From Prosopocoilus inquinatus (taxonomy: Eukaryota > Arthropoda > Insecta > Coleoptera > Lucanidae), in NCBI GenBank assembly GCA_036172665.1, contig CM069876.1, forward strand, positions 5,084,001 to 5,148,000: 64,000 nucleotides of DNA, read 5' to 3'. This document shows, piece after piece, positions 9,316-20,470 of this stretch; within the stretch, counting starts at the first letter, position 1, and each line of letters starts with the position of its first letter. Both the position numbers and the translations under genes were made by a program. The notes below the pieces were generated by a model. The model did not search any database. It saw only the letters and a program-made list of their open reading frames with translations, and was not told the DNA's origin.

Positions 9316-9639
9316 CTGTTACACGTAATGCAATTCGTATTATTTGTAATTCAAATTGTTTGTTGTAGTTAAGGCCCTTATGACTCGATGTTAATTTTGT
9401 GTAAAATTTGTTACAAAGTAAAAGAAAGAGACTGTGATAGTCTCAATAATTATTAGTTGATTTAATACTCTTTGGTAGGTACCACTAAAACCGCTACTTT
9501 TTATACTCCCGAACACTAAAGTCACAGATTTGCGAAATGTTCGGATTATCGAACGAAAGACAAAATATCCTCCATATTCTTAATTACCAGGGGGATGGAG
9601 CAAGTTAAGCAAGGCACGGGGACGTCGATTAAAAACTTT

Positions 9640-10340
9640 TAAATCGCAACTCGATCAATTTCAAGGTCAACCAAACTCGATTCAACAACTGAAACTTTCT
9701 TTTTTAATATTTAACGTCCACCCAATCCAACTGAATCCGACCTAACTCCATTCAACCCAAGTAAAAAATTAAGAAAAGAACTGTTAAAGAAATTAAAAGT
9801 AAAAGAAAATGTGAAAATGAATCTCAACAGATCACCAACTCGACTGAACTGAATTCAACCTGACTATAGTATTCAATTGAAGCAAAAAATCTAAAATGTT
9901 AAAAATTGAAAGTAAAAATTAAAAAACAAACGATTGCAGCGAGGTTCGACCATTATCAAGGTCAAACAAACTCAAAAAAAACGTGAATATGAAGCTCAAC
10001 TGATCGCAAGGTCAACCCAACTCAACTGAACTGAATTCAACCTAACTGTATTAAGTTGAAGCAAAAAAATTTAAAATACAAAAAATTGAAAGTAAAAAAT
10101 TAAAAAAAAACTATTCAAGCGAGGTTCGACCGTTATTAACGTCAACCAAACTCGACTCAACAACTGAACTTGATTCTATATTGATTCTATTCAACCAGAG
10201 CAAAAAAAAGCAATAAAAAATGATGTTAACAATTAAATGAAAAAGAAAAAATTTGACGTCAACCCAACCTAACTCCAATTCACGTAACAAAAGTTTAATA
10301 CAGATTAATACGAACCTCGGCTAATCTCAAAGTCAACTGA
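9640..10340. repeat. Degenerate satellite, about 180-bp period
   Basis: There are about four diverged tandem units. The block GCGAGGTTCGACC recurs at about 9938 and 10119 (spacing 181), and CTCAACTGAACTGAATTCAA-like blocks recur at about 9840 and 10020. Units are rich in CAACTGA/CAACCAAACTCGA words, which look like a decayed sub-repeat of about 10 bp. No coding signal was seen. Confidence 0.7.
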
Positions 10341-10349
10341 ATTCTCCCA

Positions 10350-11384
10350 ACTTATTATACAGGGTGTTTGAAAATTGCTAATGCAAAAAATAAAACTGTG
10401 GCATCTGGAAGTCCTAAGAAATCAAAAAAAAAACGTTTTTCTTAAATTTTTTTATTATTTGTACTTTAGAATTGCCACTCACAACAAAATAAAAATTAAT
10501 TCGCCATTTTGGTCGCCAGTTGCCATTTTAGAAAAGAAAAAATGTGAGCCAAACGGTTAACAAAGGTAACCGTCCGTGTGACGATAAATTGCCACGGTTG
10601 GCAAAACCGTCTGACTCTATCACATCGCAATTTTTGGAAGGGGGGCACCAATTATTGTTTACAAGCAAACTTAAATTCTACGGAAACGCAAAAAAGATGT
10701 TTTTCTAGTAATAAGAGCAGGTTTGAAATATTGTTTCTCTTAAAGTACGATTTGTTAATACTACTTAAGAGAAACGATATTTCAGAAATCTGATTTCTTT
10801 TTGACTAGATAAGCTTCTAATTTGGTCGTTTTATACAGATATCATACAAATATTTCCGGATTTATATAATTGTAGATTTTATGCGGATTTTCGATAATCT
10901 GAATTCTGACTGAACTGTCATGGGTTAAAAAATTTAAAAATTCACACACTGCAGATGGCGCAGATGAATATTTAAGTTTGAAAAATGAAAAACGTTAAGT
11001 TTAGAAATAATGGTGAGTTTAAATGTTCACAAATTAATTTACAAAGGCAAATTTAATTTGAATGGTTTTTCAGACAATTTCGAACGCAAAAGATATTAAT
11101 ATTTATTTAAGAAAAAATGTTAGAATTTTATGTTTATGTTTAAAAAAATGTAAGTTTTATTTCATTACAATGTATGTCGGCACAAATTCTCTATCGATGA
11201 TTTACTAATGTGTTGACGATCGAACGTGAAAACACGTCGGGGAATACCGTGCGAACGAAACGCGCTGCGCAAGCAAAAGGAATAAAGAAAATGAAATAAG
11301 GGCAGTATGCTGCAGTGAGTTGGCGCGCGGGTCGTTAACGTTTTCATTGGCATCTAAAACATTACATTTTGTTCAATTAGTATC
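10350..11384. other. Unassigned intron D-E sequence
   Basis: An ACAGGGTGT transposon-end motif lies at 10361. A short local inverted repeat at about 10725-10785 has complementary TTGTTTCTCTTAA-like arms (GAAATATTGTTTCTCTTAA against AAGAGAAACGATATTTC). The rest is AT-rich sequence without a recognised gene or repeat end. Confidence 0.5.
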
Positions 11385-11396
11385 TAAAACATTGTT

Positions 11397-11839
11397 TTAG
11401 AAAAATTTTGTGTAAATCGTTTTTGATTGCAGCGAGAACCTCGAGCAGCCTCTGGACAGCTGTTTCAGCCCTGCTTGGGGCTTCTTCAGCAGAGACGTAG
11501 CTCGACATTCCCGCTGCAAACAAAAACGACTTGCCCAATTTATTCGCATTTGCGATGTAAGAGTGATGAACAGATAAAATAGCGACATCTTACTATCGCT
11601 TTTTGACCTAACATTGCAGTAGGGTGGACAAATTGAAGCGGGATTTGCTCCTAATAAGTTCCCCATGCAAGGCGGCCATGCTTGCTGTCAAAGCATAATG
11701 AAAGATTTTAGAAAAATTTTGTGCAAATCGTTTTTGATTGCAGCGAGAACCTATTAGGAGCAAATCCCGCTTCAATTTGTCCACCCTACTGCAATGTTAG
11801 GTCAAAAAGCGATAGTAAGATGTCGCTATTTTATCTGTT
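11397..11839. mobile_element. Hammerhead repeat (family I) locus 2
   Basis: The locus is 443 bp with a 12-bp duplication TAAAACATTGTT (11385-11396 and 11840-11851). A minus-oriented stretch longer than one unit (GAAAAATTTTGTG recurs at 11400 and 11711, spacing 311) is followed at about 11752 by a plus-oriented 3' end finishing TTTTATCTGTT. This is a 5'-inverted, more-than-unit-length insertion. Confidence 0.9.
11448..11496 (-). ncRNA. Hammerhead ribozyme, family I, locus 2
   Basis: This is a consensus 49-nt fold on the minus strand: 7-bp stem I (GTCTCTG/CAGAGGC), CTGAAGA, stem II AGCCC-CAAGCA-GGGCT with five perfect pairs, GAA, ACAGCTGT, and C at position 17. No core deviation was seen. Confidence 0.85.
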
Positions 11840-12228
11840 TAAAACATTGTTGTTTAGTTTACTGCATATTTAAACATTGATCTTATTCGTGCGTGTCCAA
11901 GACGTTGAATTTTTGTTTGGTGTGCAACTTTGCAGTGGCATTGAGCTTTGGCGGTCGAAATACCCGAAATATGGCATTCACCCCGAATTGTATTTACTTC
12001 TCTTCCTTTATTTTAAAGAGTGCACCCCTTGAAAACCTAAAAGACCCTAACCCAAACCGACGGAAAACCCTAACTGAAACCGTAACGGAAACCAAAATTA
12101 AAACCGAAACCTTAACCCTAACCTTTTATAACATGCCTGTACATCCCTGTCAACAGTCTACGCAAGGCGCTAGCGTCAACGGGGGGGGAGGGAGAATTAC
12201 TTCTACTATGTTCTTAGCTTGAACGAAG

Positions 12229-12447
12229 TAACATGTGATCAAAAAGTCCCGGTTTTAGATGTCTAATCGTCAGTCTTTGCGTAAAGTGTTTTAACATGTA
12301 TCGATGAAGCTAATGCTATTCTGATTCTGATTAATAAAATGCTCTAAGGAAAGACATACGTTTACACCAAAGGTGATGGAATTTTGCGATTAAAAAAAAA
12401 AACATTCTAAGAGGGAGTGACGGGACTTTATGATCACATGTCATAAT
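12229..12447. mobile_element. Mariner-like MITE
   Basis: Inverted ends are TAACATGTGATCAAAAAGTC on the left and GACTTTATGATCACATGTCA on the right. The start ACATGTGATCAAAAAGTCCC resembles mariner termini next to a TA. It has no transposase ORF. Confidence 0.6.
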
Positions 12448-12779
12448 AAATTGTTGTATATTTAAGGGCACCAGGGAAATAATCCCAGCTGAAGTTTGCA
12501 ACGTGAAGAAGTTTCCCAAGATCCACAGCGTTCGCTGATGTTCTTAAACGTTCAAGAGATTTTGATTCACTCGTGCGTTCAGTGTAAGATTAGACAAATA
12601 ATGCAGCCCGTGGCATATCTAGAAGCAAGAGCCAGAGGAAGGGTGGTCGACGCCCTTATGCAAAACAATAAATATCGCTCTTCTTCCAAAGAAAAGGAAA
12701 CAAATTCACGAGAATTTATAGTTGTTTCAAAAAAAGAAAAACAGTTTGCATCATTTATAAGCCGACATTATTAGCTCTT

Positions 12780-13780
12780 ATACACTGTGAAATTGACTGC
12801 AGAGAAGGTATTACAAGTAATTCCATAGTTGCCAGATATTTTTTAAACTTGAATATATGCATTATTTTTCCAAAACTGTGTTAAAAAGTTAATTTTGACA
12901 AATTTTTGCTTAACTTTGAAGCAGTTTAAGGTTATAATTACTTAAAAAAGTCACAATTTCAATCGATTTGACATTTTTTTTCAGAATTCCATTTTTGACA
13001 GAAGACAGTCAACTTTTGTTTTTCAAATTGCACTGCTATTTCTTTTTTACTCATTTTTATAGACATGTTTTTCCTGAATTTAAAAATCTAAACAATTATA
13101 CCCAAGCATGGAAAAAGAACGAGAATTTAAGGAAGTAATTTAAAAATTTTAAAAATGAAAAAAATCACATTAAACAAAGACTAAGTGGGCTGTGCATGTC
13201 TTGTCTGTCAGTCGTGCATTTTACTAATAGTTTTCCACTGGTCGCACTTTCTAGCACTCAGTGCGCACTGAGATAAGAGATACACTAAGTGCACTTTGGT
13301 GCAGCCAGCGAAAAACGCTATTTAATTAACTTCAAAAATTTTTACATTTTGTAATTAAACAAAATTATGTGGATATTATTGAAGCATATTTTGAATGTGG
13401 AAAAAATGCTGCAGATCTATCAAAAAATAGACGTTAAAAAGAAAATTATTGCAGGTCAGGTTAAAATGTTTTTAAAGCGATTTTGTTTGACGTATCATTT
13501 CTTAAAATTGGATAAAAAATAAGGAAGTTGCAGCATCAAAGGATTTTGATATTCCACTCGGTACTGCTTACTACACTTCGTCGATGAGAAATTCAAGTCG
13601 TCCACGGATCGCAGTCAACGGACAAATTGTAGGGAAGACTGATTTGATAGGAACCGGGTCCAAAAGAAAAACCTCAATGATCACAACAAACATACCTGTT
13701 TGAAAAGTAAATAGTTCGTTGGATCGAGGTGCACATTTGTACATCAAAAGATACATGGAGTCAATTAACTTCTAGATAAT
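12780..13780. other. Unassigned intron sequence
   Basis: AT-rich sequence without a recognised gene. A T-rich/A-rich stretch around 12830-13160 and GTGCACT-rich words at 13240-13310 were the only structure noticed. Confidence 0.4.
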
Positions 13781-13784
13781 TCGT

Positions 13785-14545
13785 TTAGTTGAATCTTGCA
13801 ATCACTAATTGCACAGATTCACGGAAAAATGAACAAACACAAAGTGCTTCGAACATGTCGCTAGCGATAATGGCGAAATGGAGTCGTTTCAGAGCGCATT
13901 TCCGTCTTTTTCAGTCTTCTAAGCGGATCAAAATCGCTCAACAAATCGGGAAAAGATGACGTCAGGTTATTTGAAGCTGGCATTTCAAACGAGATGAAAG
14001 GGATAAAGTTCCGGTTCACAATAACAGATGGCGCCATAAATGTCTGTTGTTTATTTGAAAAACTCCCGAAAGCCAGTGCTAAGCGGAAATATGCTTCGAT
14101 TGTTTCTCTCAAACACTTTCTCGAACGAAGAAGAAGTGTGTTTTCAGCTGCTTTTAAACTTTCTCGAAAATCAAAGAGAACAAAATTAATTGCGACTACA
14201 ACTTCACTTACATTGGAAACTTCTTGTGTCCTAAGCTATTTCTGTTCGACTTTATTTATTCTAAATTGTTTTTCGTAAAACGTTATTTCTTGAATCTTCT
14301 AAGCGTTTCCAGTTGCAAATAAAGAAGACAAAGTTACGACTCATCGTTTAATTGAATCTTGAAATCACTAATTGCACAGGTTCACGGAACAACGAAATGG
14401 AGTCGTATTAGAGCGCATTTCCGTCTTTCCCAGTCGTCTAAGCGGATCAAACTTGCTCAACAAATCGAGAAAAATGACGTCAGGATATTTGAAACGACAG
14501 ACAAATAAAGAGCTAGTATTTCAAAGGAGATGCAGCGATCATTTC
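13785..14545 (+). repeat. Direct repeat pair, about 200 bp each
   Basis: Blocks 13785-13990 and 14343-14545 match in the same orientation (shared ATCACTAATTGCACAG, AGAGCGCATTTCCGTCTTT, CTAAGCGGATCAAA, ATGACGTCAGG). The spacing is about 555 bp. Short ORFs inside are not conserved between copies. A DNA-element remnant or a local duplication are both possible. Confidence 0.65.
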
Positions 14546-14721
14546 CGGGAGGCAAGGCGACGTTGCCTCGTCTACAAGCGACCCAAGACGCGGAAGCGCT
14601 GTTGCCGAAAATGGTTCGGTCAATTCTGACAGTAACATTTTCTGTTTTTAACAAATTTTTTACAAAAATTATCACTTTATCATACGAACCTCATAATAAA
14701 TAAACAAAGATATACACCTAC

Positions 14722-15014
14722 CTCTAACAATTGGTAAACGCTTTCTCTAGCTCGATCTGGTGAATCACATTTATGCAATAAAACTTGCCCGTGATCATTG
14801 TAACCTGCACCGGTAACTTCTGCAAGATAACCATCGGCAGTTACCAAGACAGTAACTGTCATTTCATTTCTTGTGATCGTGCCAGTTTTATCAGAGCATA
14901 TTACATTAACACAACCCAGAGTCTCAACCGTAGGAAGTTTCTTCACAATCGCATTGCGTTTTGCCATTCGCATCACGCCCAGTGCTAAAGTCACCGTCAC
15001 CACAATTGGCAATC
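14722..15014 (-). CDS. SPoCk: SPCA-type Ca2+-ATPase, exon D (M4 end, phosphorylation site)
   Basis: The exon is 293 nt: two bases of Gly249, then 97 codons (250-346). It completes the M4 PEGLP motif ([20 protein letters not shown]) and carries the catalytic phosphorylation loop [15 protein letters not shown], with the aspartate that forms the acyl-phosphate at residue 290. The loop reads DKTGTI rather than the more usual DKTGTL, a conservative change. The acceptor is TTTTAG at 15015 and the donor GTAGGT begins at 14721. It is separated from exon C by a 56-bp intron. Its downstream intron to exon E is 5.4 kb and full of repeats. Confidence 0.95.
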
Positions 15015-15070
15015 CTAAAACCAAGAGTTTTAATTAACCAGTTCGTTTGCATTTTTGAATTGTAGAATAC

Positions 15071-15308
15071 CCTCAGGGATTGCAGCAACAGCCAAGCTCA
15101 CCCCAATAGTGAACATCTCTAAAGTTTGTTTGCCCTGTATCCATCCAACCAACATGATCAGGGCGATTATAGCGAAGGAATAGATTGATAATTGAGTTCC
15201 TAGGCTGTCCATGGATTTTTGGAGGGGCGTTTTTGGGGCTTCTTCTTCCAGCATCATTCGAAACACTGAACCAAATTCACTGTTGACCCCAGTACTAACC
15301 ACAATGCC
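15071..15308 (-). CDS. SPoCk: SPCA-type Ca2+-ATPase, exon C (M3 and start of M4)
   Basis: The exon is 238 nt: 79 codons (170-248) plus one base of Gly249. It opens with [16 protein letters not shown] (end of the actuator domain), then [20 protein letters not shown], the M3 helix [14 protein letters not shown], and the start of M4 ([10 protein letters not shown]). E248 in this motif is the M4 Ca2+-binding glutamate of the family. The acceptor is TTCAG at 15309 and the donor GTATTC begins at 15070. Reading through that donor gives a spurious extension ending [12 protein letters not shown], which should not be annotated. Confidence 0.95.
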
Positions 15309-17820
15309 CTGAACAATGTTGTAGTAGATAAAAAATTGGTGTTATTTATTTCAAGATCAAAAGAATAATGCAACAACTAATTGCAATTAACTCATTTAAA
15401 ACATTTAAAATTTGTAACAAAACGTCTTAAAGCAATGTGTAGAAGAATTACACCAATAAATAATAACAATAAGAACTTTAAAAATATTGAAGTTGTACCC
15501 AACGGTCAATAAATAACGATATCATATTTGCTAAATTATCATAAGTTACATTTTTTTGTGAAAATGAGATGAGATGTTTTAAGCACTATACAGGGTGACT
15601 CAGACAATCTTTCAGCCTGGGGTCTTGCTTATTATAAGAGATACGAATTCGGTTAAATGGCTTGAATTGTTCGTTAAGCATTAGGACAATTATAAACTGT
15701 TTTAAAATTTAAAAATTCCACGTGGTTCGGGAATTGTAGCAAAAAAAACAACATTTTGAAATTTCGTTATTCTATAAGAACTTTTATAAAAAAAAGTTTA
15801 AAACAAAATTTCAAAAAATAATAATAACCGTTTTATATGAATTAATATAAAATTGATTCTCGTTTACATTTTCATGTCTGAAGCCAACTGGAAATTATCC
15901 AAAATTAATTTGATATTGAGTTGATTTATATTTTAATTATGAACATTTCTTCATGAAACTTAGTATCAACTAACTTTATGGGATTCTTGAATATAGTGTC
16001 GTATCTTCAGATTTGAAGTAAAAAAAAATCGCTGTCAAGTTTTGTCATTTTTGGCTTTGAAAAAAATTCATGAAGGGCCTTGAGAATTAAAATCCGGCAA
16101 GAGAGCACAAATATACTTATACTTTGCAAGTAAACGTTAAAGAAATTTCCAAATATTTATGTTGGATGCATTGGAAAAGTTTGAAATAAATTCAGTTTTT
16201 TATAGAAATGTGCACTTTGGACGAATTTATTCGGACAGGTTGGTTTTATTTTTCTCTTTTCCACATTTAGACAAAAAAAGATAGATGGCGCTGGCGAAAT
16301 AGCAGATGTAAGTCATCATAATAATGTAAAGTATATAACGCCGGGTGCTCTTTTAAATTTCTTTATCAACTCTTACTATAAAATTTAGAGGGCATATAGC
16401 TTTACTGTAATATAACCTCAGGCTTACTTTTCAGTTAAAAAGCCGATGTTCCACTGTCAATATTTTGATTTCTATCAAAATAATACATATTACTTAAGTA
16501 AATTATATCATAGTAACAATATCAATACATTTTTATAAGAATTTAATAAACACATAAATGTTTCCACCGTCATAAAAGCATATTATTTAATTTTGATGGA
16601 AATTTTGCTCAAAGGTGGGATATCAGCTTGTTGCGAGCCCAGATTGCTTAAGCTGTAGGACACTGGTCGCACTATGTCACCTAAACACGTCCATTTCTCT
16701 TCTAGTTTTTTTTTTGCTATTGCATTCGACCGGAATTTTTGCTCTTTGGAACCTCTTTGATTACTTAGGTTGGCTTCCGATTTATTTGCTGCTTCTACCG
16801 AGCGAGTTACCCTCTCCATTTTACCCGCGTCGTCGAGTTTTCGACTAAAACGTCTCTATAATTTTTTTGTTTAACGCGTGGTCATGTTTCATCTTAATAG
16901 TTATATTATAATTTTCAACTTTTTCAAGATTCTGTAACTAAGAAACAATTTATACCGAACTATCAGCACAATCTTGATCAATGATAGTGAAAACTAGACA
17001 GTTAATTAATAAATCTAGTAATTTTTGAAAAAGATTGATAGAAAAAAGCCTTTCCAGTAATTAGTTTAATGTTTACTGATCAAGGCTGTGTTGATAGTTT
17101 AGCATAAGTTGAATTTCGTTACTGATTTTTTTTTATATCTTGAAACTGAGCGAATGAAAAATTCTCAAACTTCACAGACAGATTCGTCTTGAAACGCACT
17201 TTAAAAGAAACAGAATGGAATTTTGCTCTAAAATAATTAGGGAAGCGAATATTCGAGCGCCTTTAAATTAACATGAGATTTCCTACGGTGCTTTTCAAAA
17301 CGCAGCACCCCTGCATACGTCGTTGATCAGTTATCATTTGCATTTGACTTGACACATATCCATGGGCGTGCCCGAGATCTTGTTTAGGGGAGAACAAAAT
17401 TAAATAAATCCTGTAAGTAAATGAGAATCGCCGTAGATCTTTTATGAAACTTTCGAGGACGTCATTTGCAAATTTCTGGTTATATCAACGTACTCTTTTT
17501 CTGTGTAATCTGTTTTCTTTCATAACAGATCTTAATATAACTGCGTAACGCAAAAGGAAAAAAATGAAAAAATTGAAAGAAAAATATTAGAATTAAATCT
17601 TTTAAAAATGAAAAAAGTAAAAATCGTAAAGAATTTAAACACAACATTAACGTCAGAAACAACAGAAATTACCGTTATTATAAAACAAGAAAGATGGAAA
17701 ATTTTAAAATGAAATTCTAAAAAACTGTAAAAAAATTTAAAATAGAAAAATTAGAATCTTAGAAAAGTTAAACACAATATTTTAAAAAATTGAAGAAATA
17801 TTTTAAAGTTAACCTAATTA
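15309..17820. other. Unassigned intron B-C sequence
   Basis: This stretch contains a TACAGGGTGACT transposon-end motif at 15590 but no identified partner, and AT-rich sequence throughout. Short ORFs at 16583-16848 on both strands overlap each other and match nothing recognised. Confidence 0.4.
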
Positions 17821-17829
17821 AACAGAACT

Positions 17830-19190
17830 GAAGCGAACCCAACCCAACTAAACCAGAGCTAAGCGTACACCGGTGCTTAAAAGTTTCGAAACGAAAAGCA
17901 ATAAAACTGTTCGAATGTGACCCTTATTGAAACAGGTCTAATTTATTTTGAACCTTAAGAAAGGAGGGTACTTTCTCCGCACCCCGATAAGAAGGTCGTT
18001 AATCCTCTTAAATTGCTGCCGCCGGTGGATGTTTATGATGCGTTGAATTTTGTAGGAACGCACGTATTTAGTTTCATTTATCATTTATCAAAAATGTAAC
18101 CACAATTTTATTTTACCTAAATTAGAATATTTTATTTTCTTACATAACAGACCTTTATATATCTAAAGAAATACATGAATTTTAAATTAGTTTAAAGGAT
18201 CGATGGTGTAAATTAATTGGAAAAATTATAATTATACGCAATGTTTGATTTGTTCTTTAATTTTTTATTTCACAAAAGTTTTATTACTTTATAGAAATTT
18301 TTATTCTAAAATTTTAATTACGAGAAAAGAGTAAAGAGATGTTTGGTAAATGTGAAATATACAAAAATGAGCTGAGCGAGATGTATAGGGTAATTTTTAT
18401 ATGTTCCAATGTTTTATTTTAGGAGCTGAGAAAAAGCTTATATAAAAAAATTCTAGGTTTTTTACATATTATCTTCTAGAGTTACTACAAAAAAAACGCA
18501 CTGCAAAATATATTAAAAAAACTTATACAATTTTATATAAAAAATATGCGTAATACCAAAATTACTATGGCAAGAAATAAATTAATGTTGATCATTGGAA
18601 ACAATTAAAATAACTGTATGGAGAATCATTATTGAGGATATCAGAGAAACTATTGTTTACCTAAAGCATGCGATTATGATTAGGGCATTCGAAGTAATTT
18701 ATGAATTCTGACAATTCATAACATGCATGCTCTTTATTATTTTAGCCTTCTTGGAATTGAAATAAAAACAGTTTTCGCAAGTTTGCATTAATTCAGAAGT
18801 TAAAAGTAAATTATTCAAACTTATAACCTTTAATTTGTCAAAATATGCGAATGATGGGACATTTATTCTTGATCATTTAATTTAATTCAGAAAAAATATT
18901 ATACAAAATCAATTAATACTATTTATTTTTTTTCGTATTCTAATAATATAAAATGCGCTTTCCGTATAATGAAGTTCTAGTCAACAAAGCTATTAATTAG
19001 TAAGCAAATAATATGTATATCGCTTTAAACTATAAAATCTATTTATTTACGAAAATAATAGATTTTATTTAATTTATTTATTTAATAATAATATCAATAA
19101 AAAAGTCTTTATTGATAATAATGATATGCACGCATAGTCACATTTCATTTCACTATATTTATCAAAGATTCAGAAATTTTAATTTCACAT
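17830..19190 (+). repeat. Dispersed repeat, copy 1 (pair with 56627-57870)
   Basis: It aligns by eye with 56627-57870 in the same orientation: TGCTTAAAAGTTTCGAAA, TTTCTCCGCACCCCGATA, TTATAATTATAC, ACAAAGCTATTAATTAG. It has no recognised ORF. It could be a large non-autonomous element or LTR-like sequence directly upstream of the repeat at 19202. Confidence 0.6.
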
Positions 19191-19201
19191 TATTTTCCTT
19201 A

Positions 19202-20452
19202 TGTTACGGTCGAAGTCGCTTGTATTTGTGGTAAATATTTCAGTTAGACAATCGGCAGCTCTCACTTCCTCTCGACTCCGCACGTTCATTTCGCCCTCGT
19301 TTCAGAGTAAAACTTTCTCTGGTAAGGGGCGCACGCCCATTAGAGTTTGCTCGTGCAGAAGCTAACAGGTGTTAACCTATTTTGATTGACGTAACCTTTC
19401 CCCAAGGGTGAATTGTTTTCTTCGCTTGAGAAATACTTCGTTGGTGTCAAAGTTAGTCGTTTATTACTGATTCGGGCTGACTTGGTGAGTTGATTCTCTT
19501 TTTTTTTGGAAATTTTACTTAAAATTTTTGATGTCCTATCCTGTTTCCTATTACGACAGTACTATTACACTTCCTGATCTGATAAATCACTGGGCATCAA
19601 ACGGTCGTCCCGACAAGGAAGTTTACGTACTCGAAGCGGAATATCGAACATCGTTCACGCCTGATGTTTCCTCCGGAAGGCTGGTGTCGTACTCCGAAGA
19701 GGATTTTCGAAGGAGCTTCGAGATTGAATCGTCGACTACCACCATAGGTTCTGTCATATAAAGTAACCGTTTACACCTTTTTCATCGTCACTTCGGTTGA
19801 TCGTCGCAACTTACATCCAGACTCATCTTGCAGTATATTCTTTTTGTCCTTTCAACTTACGTGCAACTTTATTTGCCTAGTTTATGTCTCACCCTTTCGT
19901 CAGACAATTTAATTCAATCAACACAATTGTCAGTGGTAACTTTACTGATTTTGTTGACGTTTGAGTCATTTCAGTTACTAGATTTTTTTGTTACATGGGT
20001 TATTGTGAGACGATAGGAAATTTCCGAACGTACAAACCATTTTGTATTTTGAAATATTTAAGATCATTTGATGAAATACCTTTTTATTTGTTACTATTTG
20101 CCGTAAATTGTTTTTGCTCTGTCATTGAATTGTTGTCTTGGACACATTCCGCCTTTTAAAACTGAAGTTAATTTTGGGTTGGAATTATACCGTGGTCTGT
20201 ATCCTCCAGTTGGCGCCTCCCGATTAATTATTGTTAAATATACTGTTTTTGTGGATTTTCTCTTTTACTCCACGCCCTCTCCGACTATAAAAAAACTGCC
20301 ATTGGTACCACGCTGTGTCCGTTGGTGATGACAACAAATCAATTACTGGAAATCCCGTGTACGCAGGTAAGAACTACCCTGCCTCGCTCTATGTACACAT
20401 GTTATGGTTGTTTATTTATTTGATACAACAAGTAGAATCCCAACGTATAACA
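19202..20452 (+). repeat. LTR-like repeat, copy 2
   Basis: It starts TGTTACGG and ends ATAACA (short inverted TGTTA/TAACA ends). A 5-nt spacer and TGGCACCCAACGT (20458-20470), a tRNA-Lys-like primer-binding site, follow. The 3' 490 bp match 1-387. It has a roughly 110-bp extra segment at about 20325-20440 that copy 1 lacks. No retroviral protein is recognisable downstream, so if it is a 5' LTR the internal region is gone. Confidence 0.45.
19528..19761 (+). CDS. Small ORF inside LTR-like repeat, unknown
   Basis: A 77-codon ORF (MMSYPVSYYDSTITLPDLIN...) with balanced amino acid composition and mixed third positions, unlike the low-complexity ORFs around it. No homologue was recognised. The product is predicted soluble and slightly acidic, with no membrane segment. 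It starts about 325 bp into the LTR-like repeat. It could be a short element-encoded protein or chance; copy 1 of the repeat does not include this part in the window, so conservation cannot be judged. Confidence 0.25.
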   Translation: MMSYPVSYYDSTITLPDLINHWASNGRPDKEVYVLEAEYRTSFTPDVSSGRLVSYSEEDFRRSFEIESSTTTIGSVI

Positions 20453-20470
20453 ATTTTTGGCACCCAACGT

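Noticed and set aside
11893..12222. 109-codon plus-strand ORF with TETVTETKIKTETLTLT
   Set aside because: Composition arises from the CCCTAACC/AAACCG low-complexity run; no start context or homologue.
15030..15071. Extension of ATPase exon C to ...[12 protein letters not shown]
   Set aside because: It reads through the GTATTC donor into a 56-bp intron; the spliced join restores the conserved PEGLP motif.
16583..16848. Opposed ORFs of 77-78 codons
   Set aside because: Antisense shadows of one another, no recognised domain, no repeat partner found.
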